DNA of 64,000 nucleotides, taken from CALMEH01 sp031409875. Its GTDB lineage: Bacteria; Acidobacteriota; Blastocatellia; Pyrinomonadales; Pyrinomonadaceae. The notes beneath the pieces were generated by a model. That model ran no database searches and was not told the DNA's origin. It saw only the letters and a program-made list of their open reading frames with translations. Of the stretch, positions 52,366-60,123 are shown one piece after another; the stretch's first letter is position 1; every line of letters begins with the position of its first letter. The stretch is from assembly GCA_031409875.1 (NCBI GenBank), contig JANNYB010000063.1, positions 30,250-94,249 on the forward strand, given 5' to 3'. The position numbers and the translations under genes were made by a program.

Positions 52366-52630
52366 TTGGCAAAACCGCGAGCGATAGCTTTGCGGTTTTT
52401 CTATTTTATACCAAACAGGAATTGGTTTGCGAAAATATTTGATTAAAAAGTCCAACACGCTTTAGCTTGTTGAATGTGCCGGCATCTCAACAAGCTAAAG
52501 CGTGTTGGACTTTTTCCGGCTAACTGTTTTTCGCAATTCATTCTCTTTTGGGTAGATTTTCGTTCAGGCAATTCAGCGCAGAGCAACCGTTTCGCTTCGC
52601 TGACGGTTGCGCCAACTGAAGTTGGAACTC
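52351..52630. repeat. Compound palindrome overlapping the end of the epimerase gene
   Basis: GAGTTCCAACTTTAGTTGGC (52351-52370) pairs with 52611-52630. Inside are AACCGCGAGCGATAGCTTTGCGGTT and, near the right end, AACCGTTTCGCTTCGCTGACGGTT. At the centre is a 29-bp stem (52445-52473 with 52487-52515) whose inner part reads AACACGCTTTAGCTTGTT. The TAG stop of the epimerase (52363-52365) lies in the left arm. Confidence 0.8.
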
Positions 52631-52636
52631 AAAACT

Positions 52637-53125
52637 TTAGCTCCAACTAAAAAACTTGCGCGTCAGCGGTAACAACCGATGATTTGCGACCGTTTGACTA
52701 AAAAATAATTCGTGTTCGCCTTCGACACGCGACATTTCCATCATTTCTTCGGCGCATTCGGGCATTTCCAATTCCTTCGCAAACTCCGCCGCATCAACAT
52801 ATTCCTGAACATTTTGACTTTCTAATCTTCCGGCAAAATACATCGGAAAAAACCAGCCCGAAATATAACACGTCAAACCCAAAGTTTTGCCAATCGTCCA
52901 AAAGATTTTTTCTCGTAACTTTCGCGGCTTTGCGCCCAAATGTTCCAACCATTTCCGCACATTTTCACGATGCGCCCATTCTTCCGCTTCAATTAATTTA
53001 ATGCGTTCCTTTTCCGCCGATGCTTTGAGCGATTTCCAATGCCCGCGATAAGCAAAAGCCGCCGCAATCTCGCCCGCGTGAGCATTTTGCAAAATACGAA
53101 TTAAATTTTTTCGTGCGTTATTCAC
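52637..53125 (-). CDS. Ferritin-like diiron protein (COQ7/rubrerythrin-like, 162 aa)
   Basis: The ordered iron ligands of a four-helix diiron protein are present: HAGEIAAAFAYRGHW (Glu, His), IEAEEWAHRENVRKWLEHL (E-x2-H), AAEFAKELEMPECAEEMMEMSRVEGEHELFF (Glu and E-x2-H). A hydrophobic stretch at about 85-103 (LGLTCYISGWFFPMYFAGRL) resembles the membrane-associated part of demethoxyubiquinone hydroxylases. I use the GTG at 53125 because it overlaps the stop of the Uma2 gene (GTGA). The substrate is unknown; a quinone hydroxylase or an oxidative-stress role is possible. Confidence 0.75.
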   Translation of the reverse strand: MNNARKNLIRILQNAHAGEIAAAFAYRGHWKSLKASAEKERIKLIEAEEWAHRENVRKWLEHLGAKPRKLREKIFWTIGKTLGLTCYISGWFFPMYFAGRLESQNVQEYVDAAEFAKELEMPECAEEMMEMSRVEGEHELFFSQTVANHRLLPLTRKFFSWS

Positions 53126-53754
53126 CAAATTTCCGTTAAATCGAGTTCAAAACTTTGCAGAATATCTTCGCCTAAAACTTTGTCGGGATTTTCCAACACT
53201 TCAACTTCCCGATTCGGGCGATAGATAAAAACTTGCTTTGTTTTCGAGTGAATCAGCCAGCCGAGTTGCGCTCCGTTTTCGAGATATTCGAGCATTTTTC
53301 CCTGCGTTGCGCTCAAACTGTCCGACGGCGAAGTCATTTCAATAACAAAATCGGGGCAAAGATGAATCAGTTTTTCCTTTTGCGCTTTGCTCAAATTATC
53401 AAAGCGTTTTTCTTCCGTCCACGAAAAACTCGGCGAAAGAATCAATCCGTTGGGAAGCAAATATCCAACTAAATAATTAAAAACTTCGCCCGTTCGATAA
53501 TTTTTTTGCCATTCGTATAACTGTCCCATAATTTCCACAGAGTTTCGGCTGTATTGCCAACCTCTCGGAAATGTAATTTTTATCTCGTTCTTTCTGATAA
53601 GTTCCATTTGCAACTTATCGTTTTGGACGCAGAAATCCCAAAACTCATCGGCAGTTAATTCCTTTTCCGCGTCGTCAAATTCAAACTGCAAACGCACGGA
53701 TTTTGTTCGGTCAGGAACGATCGGCGGAATAAATATGTCTGACAAAATTTTCAT
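53122..53754 (-). CDS. Uma2 family endonuclease-like protein (DUF820, 210 aa)
   Basis: The PD-(D/E)XK-type fold of Uma2 proteins is seen in LTADEFWDFCVQNDKLQMELIRKNEI (N-terminal helix and first Glu), FNYLVGYLLPNGLILSPSFSWTEEKRF and CPDFVIEMTSPSDSLSATQGKMLEYLENGAQLGWLIHSKTKQVFIYRP, which carries PDFVIEM. The ATG at 53754 is preferred over a TTG at 53760. Uma2 proteins are abundant in cyanobacteria and other soil bacteria, with unclear roles, perhaps in transposition or defence. It is coupled to the diiron protein gene by a 4-bp overlap. Confidence 0.85.
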   Translation of the reverse strand: MKILSDIFIPPIVPDRTKSVRLQFEFDDAEKELTADEFWDFCVQNDKLQMELIRKNEIKITFPRGWQYSRNSVEIMGQLYEWQKNYRTGEVFNYLVGYLLPNGLILSPSFSWTEEKRFDNLSKAQKEKLIHLCPDFVIEMTSPSDSLSATQGKMLEYLENGAQLGWLIHSKTKQVFIYRPNREVEVLENPDKVLGEDILQSFELDLTEIW

Positions 53755-53831
53755 ATTCAAACCGTTACCTTTTCCACCCGATTATAAACCGTATCGCGCT
53801 CAACCGCTTCAAACTTAGATTTTTCAACAAT

Positions 53832-54479
53832 TTAGTCATCCAACAATGTAGTTGCCAAAATCTCTCGAAACTTACGAAGCGTAGCAATTATTTGCAACAG
53901 TTCATCGCGTTCCGTGCAATCGAAAGACTTTGAAACATAATAGGTTTTGTGTTCCAAGACGACAAAATCCCAAAATTTACCAATCACGCAACAGCCATAA
54001 ATCGGACGTTTATTTTCGTTGATTTCCTGCGCGATGAGCATTGCTTCCAACAGTTGCGCCATTGGATTTCCGGTTGGGTCAATTTGGCGTTTGTATTCTT
54101 GGAAGTGAAAATAAGGTTTTTGCGGTAAATCCAAAACGCCTTTGGCAACCATAAAATCGGTTTTTATTCGCAAAAAATGTCCGTCAACTGTAGCCTCGAT
54201 GGTTTTATCAAAAAAAGTGCGAATTTGTTTATCGGGAAACAGATGTCCGAGTCGTAACACAAAAGCGATGAAGTTCATTTTCAAATCTTCTTCGCTCCAA
54301 CCTTCGATATTATCAATCGCAAGCTGAAAAACCTCGTCAAAGATTGTTTGCTCAGAGTCATTGAAGCTAATTTCTTTTGTTAACCACGAATCAATAAAAA
54401 GGTTTGAGGATTTTACTTTTTCCAATCCAAAAGTTGTAATAATCTCTGCTTCGCTGTATTTTTTGATTTTCTTGTTCAT
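53832..54479 (-). CDS. Putative PD-(D/E)XK-like nuclease, copy 1 of 3 (215 aa)
   Basis: A paralog of the proteins at 54529 and 56365. Shared features are an acidic N-terminal helical half and a core with LRIKTDFMVAKGVLDLPQKPYFHFQEYKRQ, where Asp and the E-x-K of QEYK are about 24 residues apart, as in PD-(D/E)XK nucleases. PTGNPMAQLLEAMLIAQ follows, then an IYGCCVIGKFWDFVVLEHKTYYVSKSFD strand pair. A role as a nuclease is inferred from that motif only. It lies 49 bp downstream of the second copy on the same strand. Confidence 0.65.
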   Translation of the reverse strand: MNKKIKKYSEAEIITTFGLEKVKSSNLFIDSWLTKEISFNDSEQTIFDEVFQLAIDNIEGWSEEDLKMNFIAFVLRLGHLFPDKQIRTFFDKTIEATVDGHFLRIKTDFMVAKGVLDLPQKPYFHFQEYKRQIDPTGNPMAQLLEAMLIAQEINENKRPIYGCCVIGKFWDFVVLEHKTYYVSKSFDCTERDELLQIIATLRKFREILATTLLDD

Positions 54480-54528
54480 AAACTAAAACCTTGCACTTTC
54501 GATTCTGATTCAACCAATTATTTTATGA

Positions 54529-55185
54529 TTATACGTTCAATAATTTAGTTTCCAGAATTTCCCGAAACTTGCGGAGAATGGCGATTATTTTCAACAAATC
54601 TTCTTTGTCCGTGCTGTCAAATGATTTTGAAACGCAGTATTCATTAGCTTCCATCGTGATAAAAGTCCAATTTTTACCGATAATTTCAGCACCGTAAAGC
54701 GGAACAACTTTTCCACTCGCTGTGTTTTTTACTTGAGCGATTAGAAATGCTTCCAAGAGTTGCGCCATCGGATCACCGGTCGGATTTTTTTGCGGTTTGT
54801 ATTCTTGAAAGTGAAAATACGGCGTTTCCATATAATCCAAAAGACCTGAGCCAATAGTAAAATCAACCTTGACCGAAAGTTTATAACCTTGAACTTCGCT
54901 TGCCAACGATTTATCGAAAAATGAAACAAAATTATCGCTATCCAAAACTTTTCCAAGTTCCAAAATCGGACTGATGTATTTCATTTTCAGATTTTCTTCG
55001 CTCCAAGCAGAAACTTTAAGAGCTTTGTGCAAAAGACTTTCAAAAATACCTTGTTCAACTGTATTAAATTTCGGATTAGAAACTGAAAGCCATTCCTCCA
55101 TCAAATCGGTATAGCTTTCGCCTATTTTTTTCAGCTTAAAAGTTAGAATCATCTCACCTTCGCGCCATTCTTTTTTTCTTGCCAT
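54529..55185 (-). CDS. Putative PD-(D/E)XK-like nuclease, copy 2 of 3 (218 aa)
   Basis: The ribosome-binding site AAGGAGA precedes the ATG. The protein shares the whole layout of the copy at 53832: EEWLSVSNPKFN, VKVDFTIGSGLLDYMETPYFHFQEYKPQ (Asp and E-x-K), PTGDPMAQLLEAFLIAQ, PLYGAEIIGKNWTFITMEANEYCVSKSFDSTDKEDLLKIIAILRKFREIL. It begins 11 bp after mqnE on the same strand and may be read through from it. The C-terminal helix (IAILRKFREILETKLL) is the most conserved part among the three copies. Confidence 0.65.
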   Translation of the reverse strand: MARKKEWREGEMILTFKLKKIGESYTDLMEEWLSVSNPKFNTVEQGIFESLLHKALKVSAWSEENLKMKYISPILELGKVLDSDNFVSFFDKSLASEVQGYKLSVKVDFTIGSGLLDYMETPYFHFQEYKPQKNPTGDPMAQLLEAFLIAQVKNTASGKVVPLYGAEIIGKNWTFITMEANEYCVSKSFDSTDKEDLLKIIAILRKFREILETKLLNV

Positions 55186-55196
55186 AAAACTTCTCC

Positions 55197-56303
55197 TTAA
55201 ACCGTAGCTTTTTCGACACGATTATAAACCGTATCGCGTTCAACTGCTTCAAATCCGGCGTTTTCGATCATTGTGATAAGTTCGGCTTTGGTCATTTTTT
55301 GTTCGCCGCCTTCTTCGACTGAATAGGCGTGCGTCAGTTCGCCGCCGTCGGTAATTGTGCCGTCAACATCGTTTGCGCCAAAATGGAGCGCGGTTTGCGT
55401 CGTCGCTTTTCCGAGCATTACCCAATACGCTTTGATGTGGTCGAAATTGTCGAGCATTAAACGCGAAACCGCAATCGTTTTCAAATTATCAATCGCATCA
55501 GGTCCCGGCAAACTCGAAAGCGCAGTTCCGTTCGGATAAAACGCGAGCGGAATAAAACATTGAAAACCGCCGGTTTTGTCTTGCTGTTCGCGCAGTTTTA
55601 TAAAATGGTCAACTCTATCTTCAATCGTTTCGAGGTGTCCGTAAAGCATTGTCGCATTTGTCTTTAAGCCGGCTTTGTGAACTTTCCCGGCGAGTTCGAG
55701 CCAACGATTTCCGTCGCATTTGTGGTCGCAGATGCGCGAACGAGTCGGTTCGGCAAAAATCTCCGCGCCGCCGCCCGGACACGAATCCATTCCCGCCGCT
55801 TTCAATTTACCGATCACGTCTTCGTCCGACATTTTATAAAATCGCGCAAAGAAATCGAGTTCAACCATCGTCAACGCCTTCAAATGCAAAGCGGGAAATT
55901 CGCGTTTCAAAGACGAAAACAAATCCGTATAATATTCAAACGGCAATTTCGAGTTCAAACCGCCGACAATATGCAGTTCGGTCGCGCCTTCTTTGACGGC
56001 ATTTCCCGCAATCTCCAACGCTTCCGCAATCGAATGCGTATAAGCATCATCTTGCCGTGCGCGACGATAAAACCCGCAAAACTTACAATCCGCGACACAG
56101 ATATTTGTATGATTAAAATGCCGATTGACATTATAATAAGTCGTCTTCCCGTGCTTCCGCCGCCGCACCGAATCCGCCAATTTCCCAAGCGCATTCAAAT
56201 CGTCGGTGTTATAAAGCGACATTCCATCCGCAAACGTCAAACGCTCGTTAGCTTCAACCTTGGCGGCGATTTTGTTTAATTTTGTATCAAATGAAAATTG
56301 CAT
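55197..56303 (-). CDS. mqnE: Aminofutalosine synthase (radical SAM, menaquinone futalosine pathway)
   Basis: A radical SAM enzyme of 368 aa. The cluster-binding Cys are C69, C73 and C76 in HTNICVADCKFCGF. GGLNSKLPFEYYTDLFSSLK, SCPGGGAEIFAEPTRSRIC and NATMLYGHLETIEDRVDHFIKLREQQDKTGGFQCFIPLAF are typical of MqnE rather than MqnC. It joins SAM and 3-(1-carboxyvinyl)oxybenzoate in the futalosine route to menaquinone, so the organism probably respires with menaquinone. Other mqn genes are not in the window. The first 20 or so codons recur as non-coding copies at 57319-57387 and 58021-58065. Confidence 0.9.
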   Translation of the reverse strand: MQFSFDTKLNKIAAKVEANERLTFADGMSLYNTDDLNALGKLADSVRRRKHGKTTYYNVNRHFNHTNICVADCKFCGFYRRARQDDAYTHSIAEALEIAGNAVKEGATELHIVGGLNSKLPFEYYTDLFSSLKREFPALHLKALTMVELDFFARFYKMSDEDVIGKLKAAGMDSCPGGGAEIFAEPTRSRICDHKCDGNRWLELAGKVHKAGLKTNATMLYGHLETIEDRVDHFIKLREQQDKTGGFQCFIPLAFYPNGTALSSLPGPDAIDNLKTIAVSRLMLDNFDHIKAYWVMLGKATTQTALHFGANDVDGTITDGGELTHAYSVEEGGEQKMTKAELITMIENAGFEAVERDTVYNRVEKATV

Positions 56304-56364
56304 AGCTTTTATGCTACAATCTTAACAAAGTTATTCGCAAAAGTTCATCAAAAATAGTGCAATT

Positions 56365-57006
56365 ATGGAGAATCTTAAAAAGTTAAAATTTGACACCGAA
56401 GATATTTTGGACGCTTTTCAGTTGGACAGACGGGTGGACAGTTGCGAACAACTTGATAAAATCCTCAGTTTTGAACCTGATTTTGCCAAAGCAGAAAAAT
56501 TGGAATTGCGCCGTCAAGCCTTGGTCAAAGAAGGCGACTTTTGGAACGAAGAAGAATTGAAAATGAAGTTTTTGGCGGGTTTATTTGATGTTGCCGATTT
56601 GGAAATCCCTGATAAAATCAAGACTTTTTATGAGCGTTCAATGGATGCGGTTATTGGTGAATATAAACTTTCAGTCGTTTGCGATATGCTCCTGGCAACA
56701 CCCAAAGGAATCGGCAAACCGCAAAATCCTTTTTTCTTTCTGCAAGAATTCAAAAAAGCCAAAAACGCCCCCGATGCCGAAGGTCAAATGCTAACCGGAA
56801 TGCTCATCGCCCAATCAATAAACAATAATAACAAAACGGTTTATGGTTCTTGGCTACAAGGAAAGTTTTGGAATTTTTGCGCCTTACACGAAAAAACATA
56901 TTGTGTCAGCGAAACTTTTGACGCAACTAAAAAAGAGGAATTAGCCAAAATCATTAGCATTTTAGAGCAATTAAAAGAAGTTATTTTGAACGAGTTAGCA
57001 GATTGA
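56365..57006 (+). CDS. Putative PD-(D/E)XK-like nuclease, copy 3 of 3 (213 aa)
   Basis: This is the divergent third paralog, on the opposite strand to the copies at 53832 and 54529, starting 61 bp from the mqnE start. It keeps LSVVCDMLLATPKGIGKPQNPFFFLQEFKKA (Asp and E-x-K as QEFK), then AEGQMLTGMLIAQSIN, VYGSWLQGKFWNFCALHEKTYCVSETFDATKKEELAKIISILEQLKEVIL. The sequence is more diverged than between copies 1 and 2. No ribosome-binding site is obvious, so the start is tentative. Confidence 0.65.
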   Translation: MENLKKLKFDTEDILDAFQLDRRVDSCEQLDKILSFEPDFAKAEKLELRRQALVKEGDFWNEEELKMKFLAGLFDVADLEIPDKIKTFYERSMDAVIGEYKLSVVCDMLLATPKGIGKPQNPFFFLQEFKKAKNAPDAEGQMLTGMLIAQSINNNNKTVYGSWLQGKFWNFCALHEKTYCVSETFDATKKEELAKIISILEQLKEVILNELAD

Positions 57007-57122
57007 ACAGAGTTGCTTCGAGCTTTTAGGCGATTTTATTTAAGTTTGTGAAAATATTTGGTATGAATTTGAAAAAGGAAAAGGTTACGAAGCATTTTTA
57101 GTGAAACGGAGAACAAAATTAT

Positions 57123-57302
57123 ATGAAAATAGAACAACTAAACAAAAGTAAAACGCCGATTGTGCGAATTGATAAATCGTTGGAAAAACTGCGCGGGAAA
57201 AATTTATTTCCCGAAAAACTCGCCAAAGCAAATGAAGTTCTAGCAAAAGTCGGACTGCCGAAAAACAAATCGGTTAGCGAACCAAGTCTGTTGCGAAAGT
57301 GA
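57123..57302 (+). CDS. Small basic protein (59 aa)
   Basis: An ATG with CGGAGA about 10 nt upstream opens a 59-codon frame on the plus strand. It begins MKIEQLNKSKTPIVRIDKSL and ends SVSEPSLLRK. It is Lys-rich and soluble, with no recognisable domain. It lies 116 bp after the third nuclease-like gene, same strand. It could be an antitoxin-like or accessory protein, but there is no evidence beyond an intact frame and a plausible ribosome-binding site. Confidence 0.45.
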   Translation: MKIEQLNKSKTPIVRIDKSLEKLRGKNLFPEKLAKANEVLAKVGLPKNKSVSEPSLLRK

Positions 57303-57318
57303 TACTCCATTATCAAAT

Positions 57319-57387
57319 ATCAAACGCTCTTGTCGCTCAACATTTGCGGCGATTTTGTTTAAATTGTATCAAATGAAAATTGCATAA
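57319..57387. repeat. Non-coding copy of the mqnE 5' end (copy A)
   Basis: The stretch is nearly identical to 56237-56304, which encodes the first 20 or so residues of MqnE; both contain ATTGTATCAAATG-type words and end AATTGCATA. Read as mqnE, the copy hits a stop after eight codons, so it is not a functional start. Another, shorter copy lies at 58021-58065. Confidence 0.8.
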
Positions 57388-57388
57388 A

Positions 57389-58009
57389 TTACTTCTGTAA
57401 AATGAATAAAGTATTTATCAATTCTTCTGAAATGTCATAACGAATCAAAACCAAATCACCTTTTTTATATGATTTCGTTTTTTTATTTTTGATGTCGTAG
57501 CTCATTGTTTCGTTCAAAATTTCGTAGGTTAATCCGCTCGAATCTTGAAATGCTTCATCACCTGTCAATCTGCTTTTGTTTGAATCAAAAACTGAAGTTG
57601 AACTTACTAAGGTTTTTTGAAATGAGTTTGAAAAAGCAACATCGGAAAATGATTTTTGCTTTTTCGGACGAATCTCGATTGAACGAAGTTTTCCCAAATA
57701 CTTGGAATCAAGAAAATACGTCAGTTTCTCGTCTTTCTCATTACGGCTTTCTCTTATCCAAATATCTTCGTAATATTTAAAACTAATTAACCAATCTGCA
57801 TCATAATCGCATTTCTTTTTACACGCTTCTCCAAAAATTTTCTTTACGTCATCTTTTGAGGAAATTGTAAGTTGCAAATCTTTAAGTTTTCCATTTCCAA
57901 AAAACTTATAACCCGCCAATTCATTTGGATATTGATTATTTTGCGCTGAAACTTGAAGCACAAAAACCAAAAGAAAAATTAACGTGATAAAAATTTTTGC
58001 TCGATTCAT
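57389..58009 (-). CDS. Exported protein of the NELxGYxFFGNGKLK family, copy A (206 aa)
   Basis: The ATG at 58009 opens a signal peptide (MNRAKIFITLIFLLVFVLQVSAQ). Mature residues start NNQYPNELAGYKFFGNGKLKDLQL, then KKIFGEACKKKCDYDADWLISFKYYEDIW. The Cys pair in ACKKKC, about 33 residues from the mature start, is shared with the neighbouring copy. The function is unknown. I recall this family as common in Blastocatellia. It is about 35 per cent similar by eye to the gene at 58068. There is no clear ribosome-binding site, and the upstream sequence derives from a copied mqnE segment. Confidence 0.7.
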   Translation of the reverse strand: MNRAKIFITLIFLLVFVLQVSAQNNQYPNELAGYKFFGNGKLKDLQLTISSKDDVKKIFGEACKKKCDYDADWLISFKYYEDIWIRESRNEKDEKLTYFLDSKYLGKLRSIEIRPKKQKSFSDVAFSNSFQKTLVSSTSVFDSNKSRLTGDEAFQDSSGLTYEILNETMSYDIKNKKTKSYKKGDLVLIRYDISEELINTLFILQK

Positions 58010-58020
58010 AATTTTATTAA

Positions 58021-58065
58021 TTAGCGCAATTTTGTTTAAGATTCGTATCAAATGAAAATTGCATA
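58021..58065. repeat. Non-coding copy of the mqnE 5' end (copy B)
   Basis: CGTATCAAATGAAAATTGCA with its left flank TTTGTTTAAGATT matches the start of mqnE (56270-56304) and copy A. It lies between the two paralogous exported genes. It ends 2 bp before the stop of the downstream one, so each of these genes carries such a copy at its 3' end. Confidence 0.75.
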
Positions 58066-58067
58066 AA

Positions 58068-58691
58068 TTATTGATTTAATTCTTTTTTTCTTGTCATATA
58101 TTCAACCGTAAAAACTTTTCGTATGAAGTCATCAGTAAAAATGTATTTTATTGAATATAACTTTCCTTCAACAAACGGAGGATATTGGGAATAAATTGTA
58201 TTTCCAGACAATATAGAATATTTGAGACCACAGTTATCGGTAAATGATGTGTAAGAAACACTAACTCCGCTACCTTTTTCTATTGAACTACCACCCGAAA
58301 CTTTGTTAAATTTTGATGTTGGAATGTCTTTTAAAATGTGTTCTCGTTTTGGTTCAAGAGTTACGGAAGATATTGTGCCGACAAATTCATTTTGTGGACA
58401 CATAGCTCTATTACGAATATCTTCGGTTGTCATACAATCATCTAATGCCGCCAAGTATTCAAATTTTATTTTAAAGTTTTCGTCATAATTGCACTGCTTT
58501 TCGCACGATTCTCCGAAAACTTTTTCTATATCTTTCTTTTTTGACGAGCCAAGTTTCAAATCTTTTAACTTACCGTTCCCGAAAAACTCATAACCTTTTA
58601 ACTCATTCGGAAATTGAATGCTTTGAGCAGTAACGCAAACGGCAAAAGCTAAAAGAAAAGTAAAAACGATAATAATTTTCGCTAAATTCAT
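58068..58691 (-). CDS. Exported protein of the NELxGYxFFGNGKLK family, copy B (207 aa)
   Basis: AGGAG lies before the ATG at 58691. A signal peptide (about 1-22, ending VTAQ) leads to SIQFPNELKGYEFFGNGKLKDLKLGSSKKKDIEKVFGESCEKQCNYDENFKIKFEYL, clearly homologous to the copy at 57389. Two further Cys occur in DCMTTEDIRNRAMC, which the other copy lacks. The C-terminal half is beta-rich and ends in EYMTRKKELNQ. It is probably a periplasmic or surface protein of unknown function, duplicated in tandem. Confidence 0.75.
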   Translation of the reverse strand: MNLAKIIIVFTFLLAFAVCVTAQSIQFPNELKGYEFFGNGKLKDLKLGSSKKKDIEKVFGESCEKQCNYDENFKIKFEYLAALDDCMTTEDIRNRAMCPQNEFVGTISSVTLEPKREHILKDIPTSKFNKVSGGSSIEKGSGVSVSYTSFTDNCGLKYSILSGNTIYSQYPPFVEGKLYSIKYIFTDDFIRKVFTVEYMTRKKELNQ

Positions 58692-58758
58692 AAATTACTC
58701 CTAAATATAAGCAACAACTTAAGATGCCGGTAACTCGTCTTACGCGGTTTTATAATTT

Positions 58759-59133
58759 GAGCCTGATTTATCGGGCTTTCCGCATTTTGCGGCAGTTAGC
58801 CGCACTATTTATGGCGCGGTTATTCGCCGACTGATTTTTTTAAGGGCGTTTATGGTCTTTGAAAATTAAATCCGACAAAAACTTTTGATGAAAAAGCGTA
58901 AAACAGACTGTTAGTCTGTTTTAACAGGCTAACAGCCTGTTCTACGTTTTGTCGGATTATTTTTTCAAAGACCTTTAACGTCCTTTTCAAATCGCTTTAG
59001 TTTACAAAATGGCTAAAGCCGCGCTTCAAAAGGACGTTAAAACGCCCTTTGATTTCACTTTCCGCATCTGTCCGCGCCGTGAACGGACGCGGTTAATTGC
59101 CGTGAAACGCGGAAAGCCTGTTGAAACAGGCTG
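58759..59133. repeat. Compound palindrome whose arms have diverged but kept their mini-hairpins
   Basis: The outer arms (58759-58830 and 59058-59133) can be aligned, yet their mini-hairpins differ in sequence: GCCTGATTTATCGGGC against GCCTGTTTCAACAGGC, and CCGCATTTTGCGG against CCGCGTTTCACGG. The middle arms are 58840-58876 and 58951-58972 with 59040-59051. The core is TAAAACAGACTGTTAGTCTGTTTTA-like. AACGTCCTTTT (58978-58988) and AAAAGGACGTT (59028-59038) form another hairpin. No gene is seen in this gap. Confidence 0.75.
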
Positions 59134-59139
59134 AAAATT

Positions 59140-59361
59140 TTATTCCGCCGCAAATTCATCGTCCGGCAATCTTTTAATTTTGATTTCCGAAACTACTGTA
59201 TCGGCTTCAAACAAAATTATTTTATCTGATTCAATCGCGTTTCCATCTTTGTCCTCAACACCTGCAACAATTTTTCCAGCCCAATCCGCCGCTTCTTCTT
59301 CCGAAGCGCATTCGACAATTAATGTTGCGGTCATCGGTTTTGTTATCTCAAATAAAGGCAT
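59140..59361 (-). CDS. Small uncharacterised protein (73 aa)
   Basis: An acidic protein (MPLFEITKPMTATLIVECAS ... LPDDEFAAE) with a predicted strand-helix-strand fold: TATLIVECASEEEAADWAGKIV and KIILFEADTVVSEIKIKRL. It resembles a small single-stranded or ACT-like fold by secondary structure only. It lies 24 bp after the PIN toxin gene on the same strand. Possibly part of that operon; function unknown. Confidence 0.6.
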   Translation of the reverse strand: MPLFEITKPMTATLIVECASEEEAADWAGKIVAGVEDKDGNAIESDKIILFEADTVVSEIKIKRLPDDEFAAE

Positions 59362-59385
59362 TTTTCAAATTAATCTCGTCCGAAA

Positions 59386-59850
59386 TTATGGATGATTATT
59401 CGGATTATCAACCGTTAAACCTTCGCTGATTGCCGCCGTGTTCAAATCTTCATCGGCGGAAAGCAAAGTCAGAAGCGGCAATTTTCTGGCGGCGCGTTTC
59501 GCGTTGGTTTCTAATGCCGCCGCTAATTGAACTGCATCGTAGCCGCGCAAAGCGTATTTTTCGGCTAATTTTCCGGCTTCGAGAATTAAGGTTTCGGAAA
59601 TTTCGACATTGACAAATTCGCTCGAATAATCCGTTTCAAATTGCTTTTTTGCCTTCGTTACGTCTGCGGCGGAAATATGCCCGCCACGTTCTTTACGCGA
59701 GATAGCGGAAAGAACTTCGACAAAAGTAATGCGGGCGATGAAAACATAATTGCCGATTTTCGGAGCAATCGTCGCAGTCAGCCAAGCCGAACCTGTTTCC
59801 GTAACATAGCGTTTAACCAACGCGCTGGTATCGCAAAAATAAGTTGCCAT
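59386..59850 (-). CDS. PIN domain ribonuclease toxin (VapC-like, 154 aa)
   Basis: The acidic active site of PIN nucleases is visible: YFCDTSALVKRYV (Asp at about residue 7), ARITFVEVLSAISRKER (Glu at about 44), LRGYDAVQLAAALE (Asp at about 107), and LLTLLSADEDLNTAA (Asp at about 131). VapC toxins cleave tRNA or rRNA when freed from their antitoxin. The ATG is immediately after the stop of the upstream antitoxin-like gene, as in many toxin-antitoxin operons. Confidence 0.88.
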   Translation of the reverse strand: MATYFCDTSALVKRYVTETGSAWLTATIAPKIGNYVFIARITFVEVLSAISRKERGGHISAADVTKAKKQFETDYSSEFVNVEISETLILEAGKLAEKYALRGYDAVQLAAALETNAKRAARKLPLLTLLSADEDLNTAAISEGLTVDNPNNHP

Positions 59851-60123
59851 TTAACGTCGCTCCCGAATTATCATTTCCGAAATCGGTTCGCCCGTAACCG
59901 TTACGCGTTCGTAATTTTCATAACGCGAAAAATCAGTTATTGGCGGCGGAACTTTACCGATAAATCCTTCGGCTTCGAGTTCCTTCAAAAACTCTTCTTC
60001 GGTCATTGTCGGTTTTGCTTCTTTCTTTTCCAAAATCGAATCAAGCATCTGCCGAACCTGTCGCAAATCTTCTACCGAAAGTTGCTGAAACTCCATATTT
60101 ATTTTCTCGATTGTCGCTTGCAT
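59851..60123 (-). CDS. Probable antitoxin of the PIN toxin (90 aa)
   Basis: CAGGAG precedes the ATG at 60123. The protein is charged and helical at the start (MQATIEKINMEFQQLSVEDLRQVRQMLDSILEKKE). A disordered, acidic-to-basic C-terminal tail (PPPITDFSRYENYERV) of the sort that wraps a toxin follows. No clear DNA-binding fold is seen. Its direct contact with the PIN gene (0 bp gap) is the main evidence for an antitoxin role. Confidence 0.65.
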   Translation of the reverse strand: MQATIEKINMEFQQLSVEDLRQVRQMLDSILEKKEAKPTMTEEEFLKELEAEGFIGKVPPPITDFSRYENYERVTVTGEPISEMIIRERR

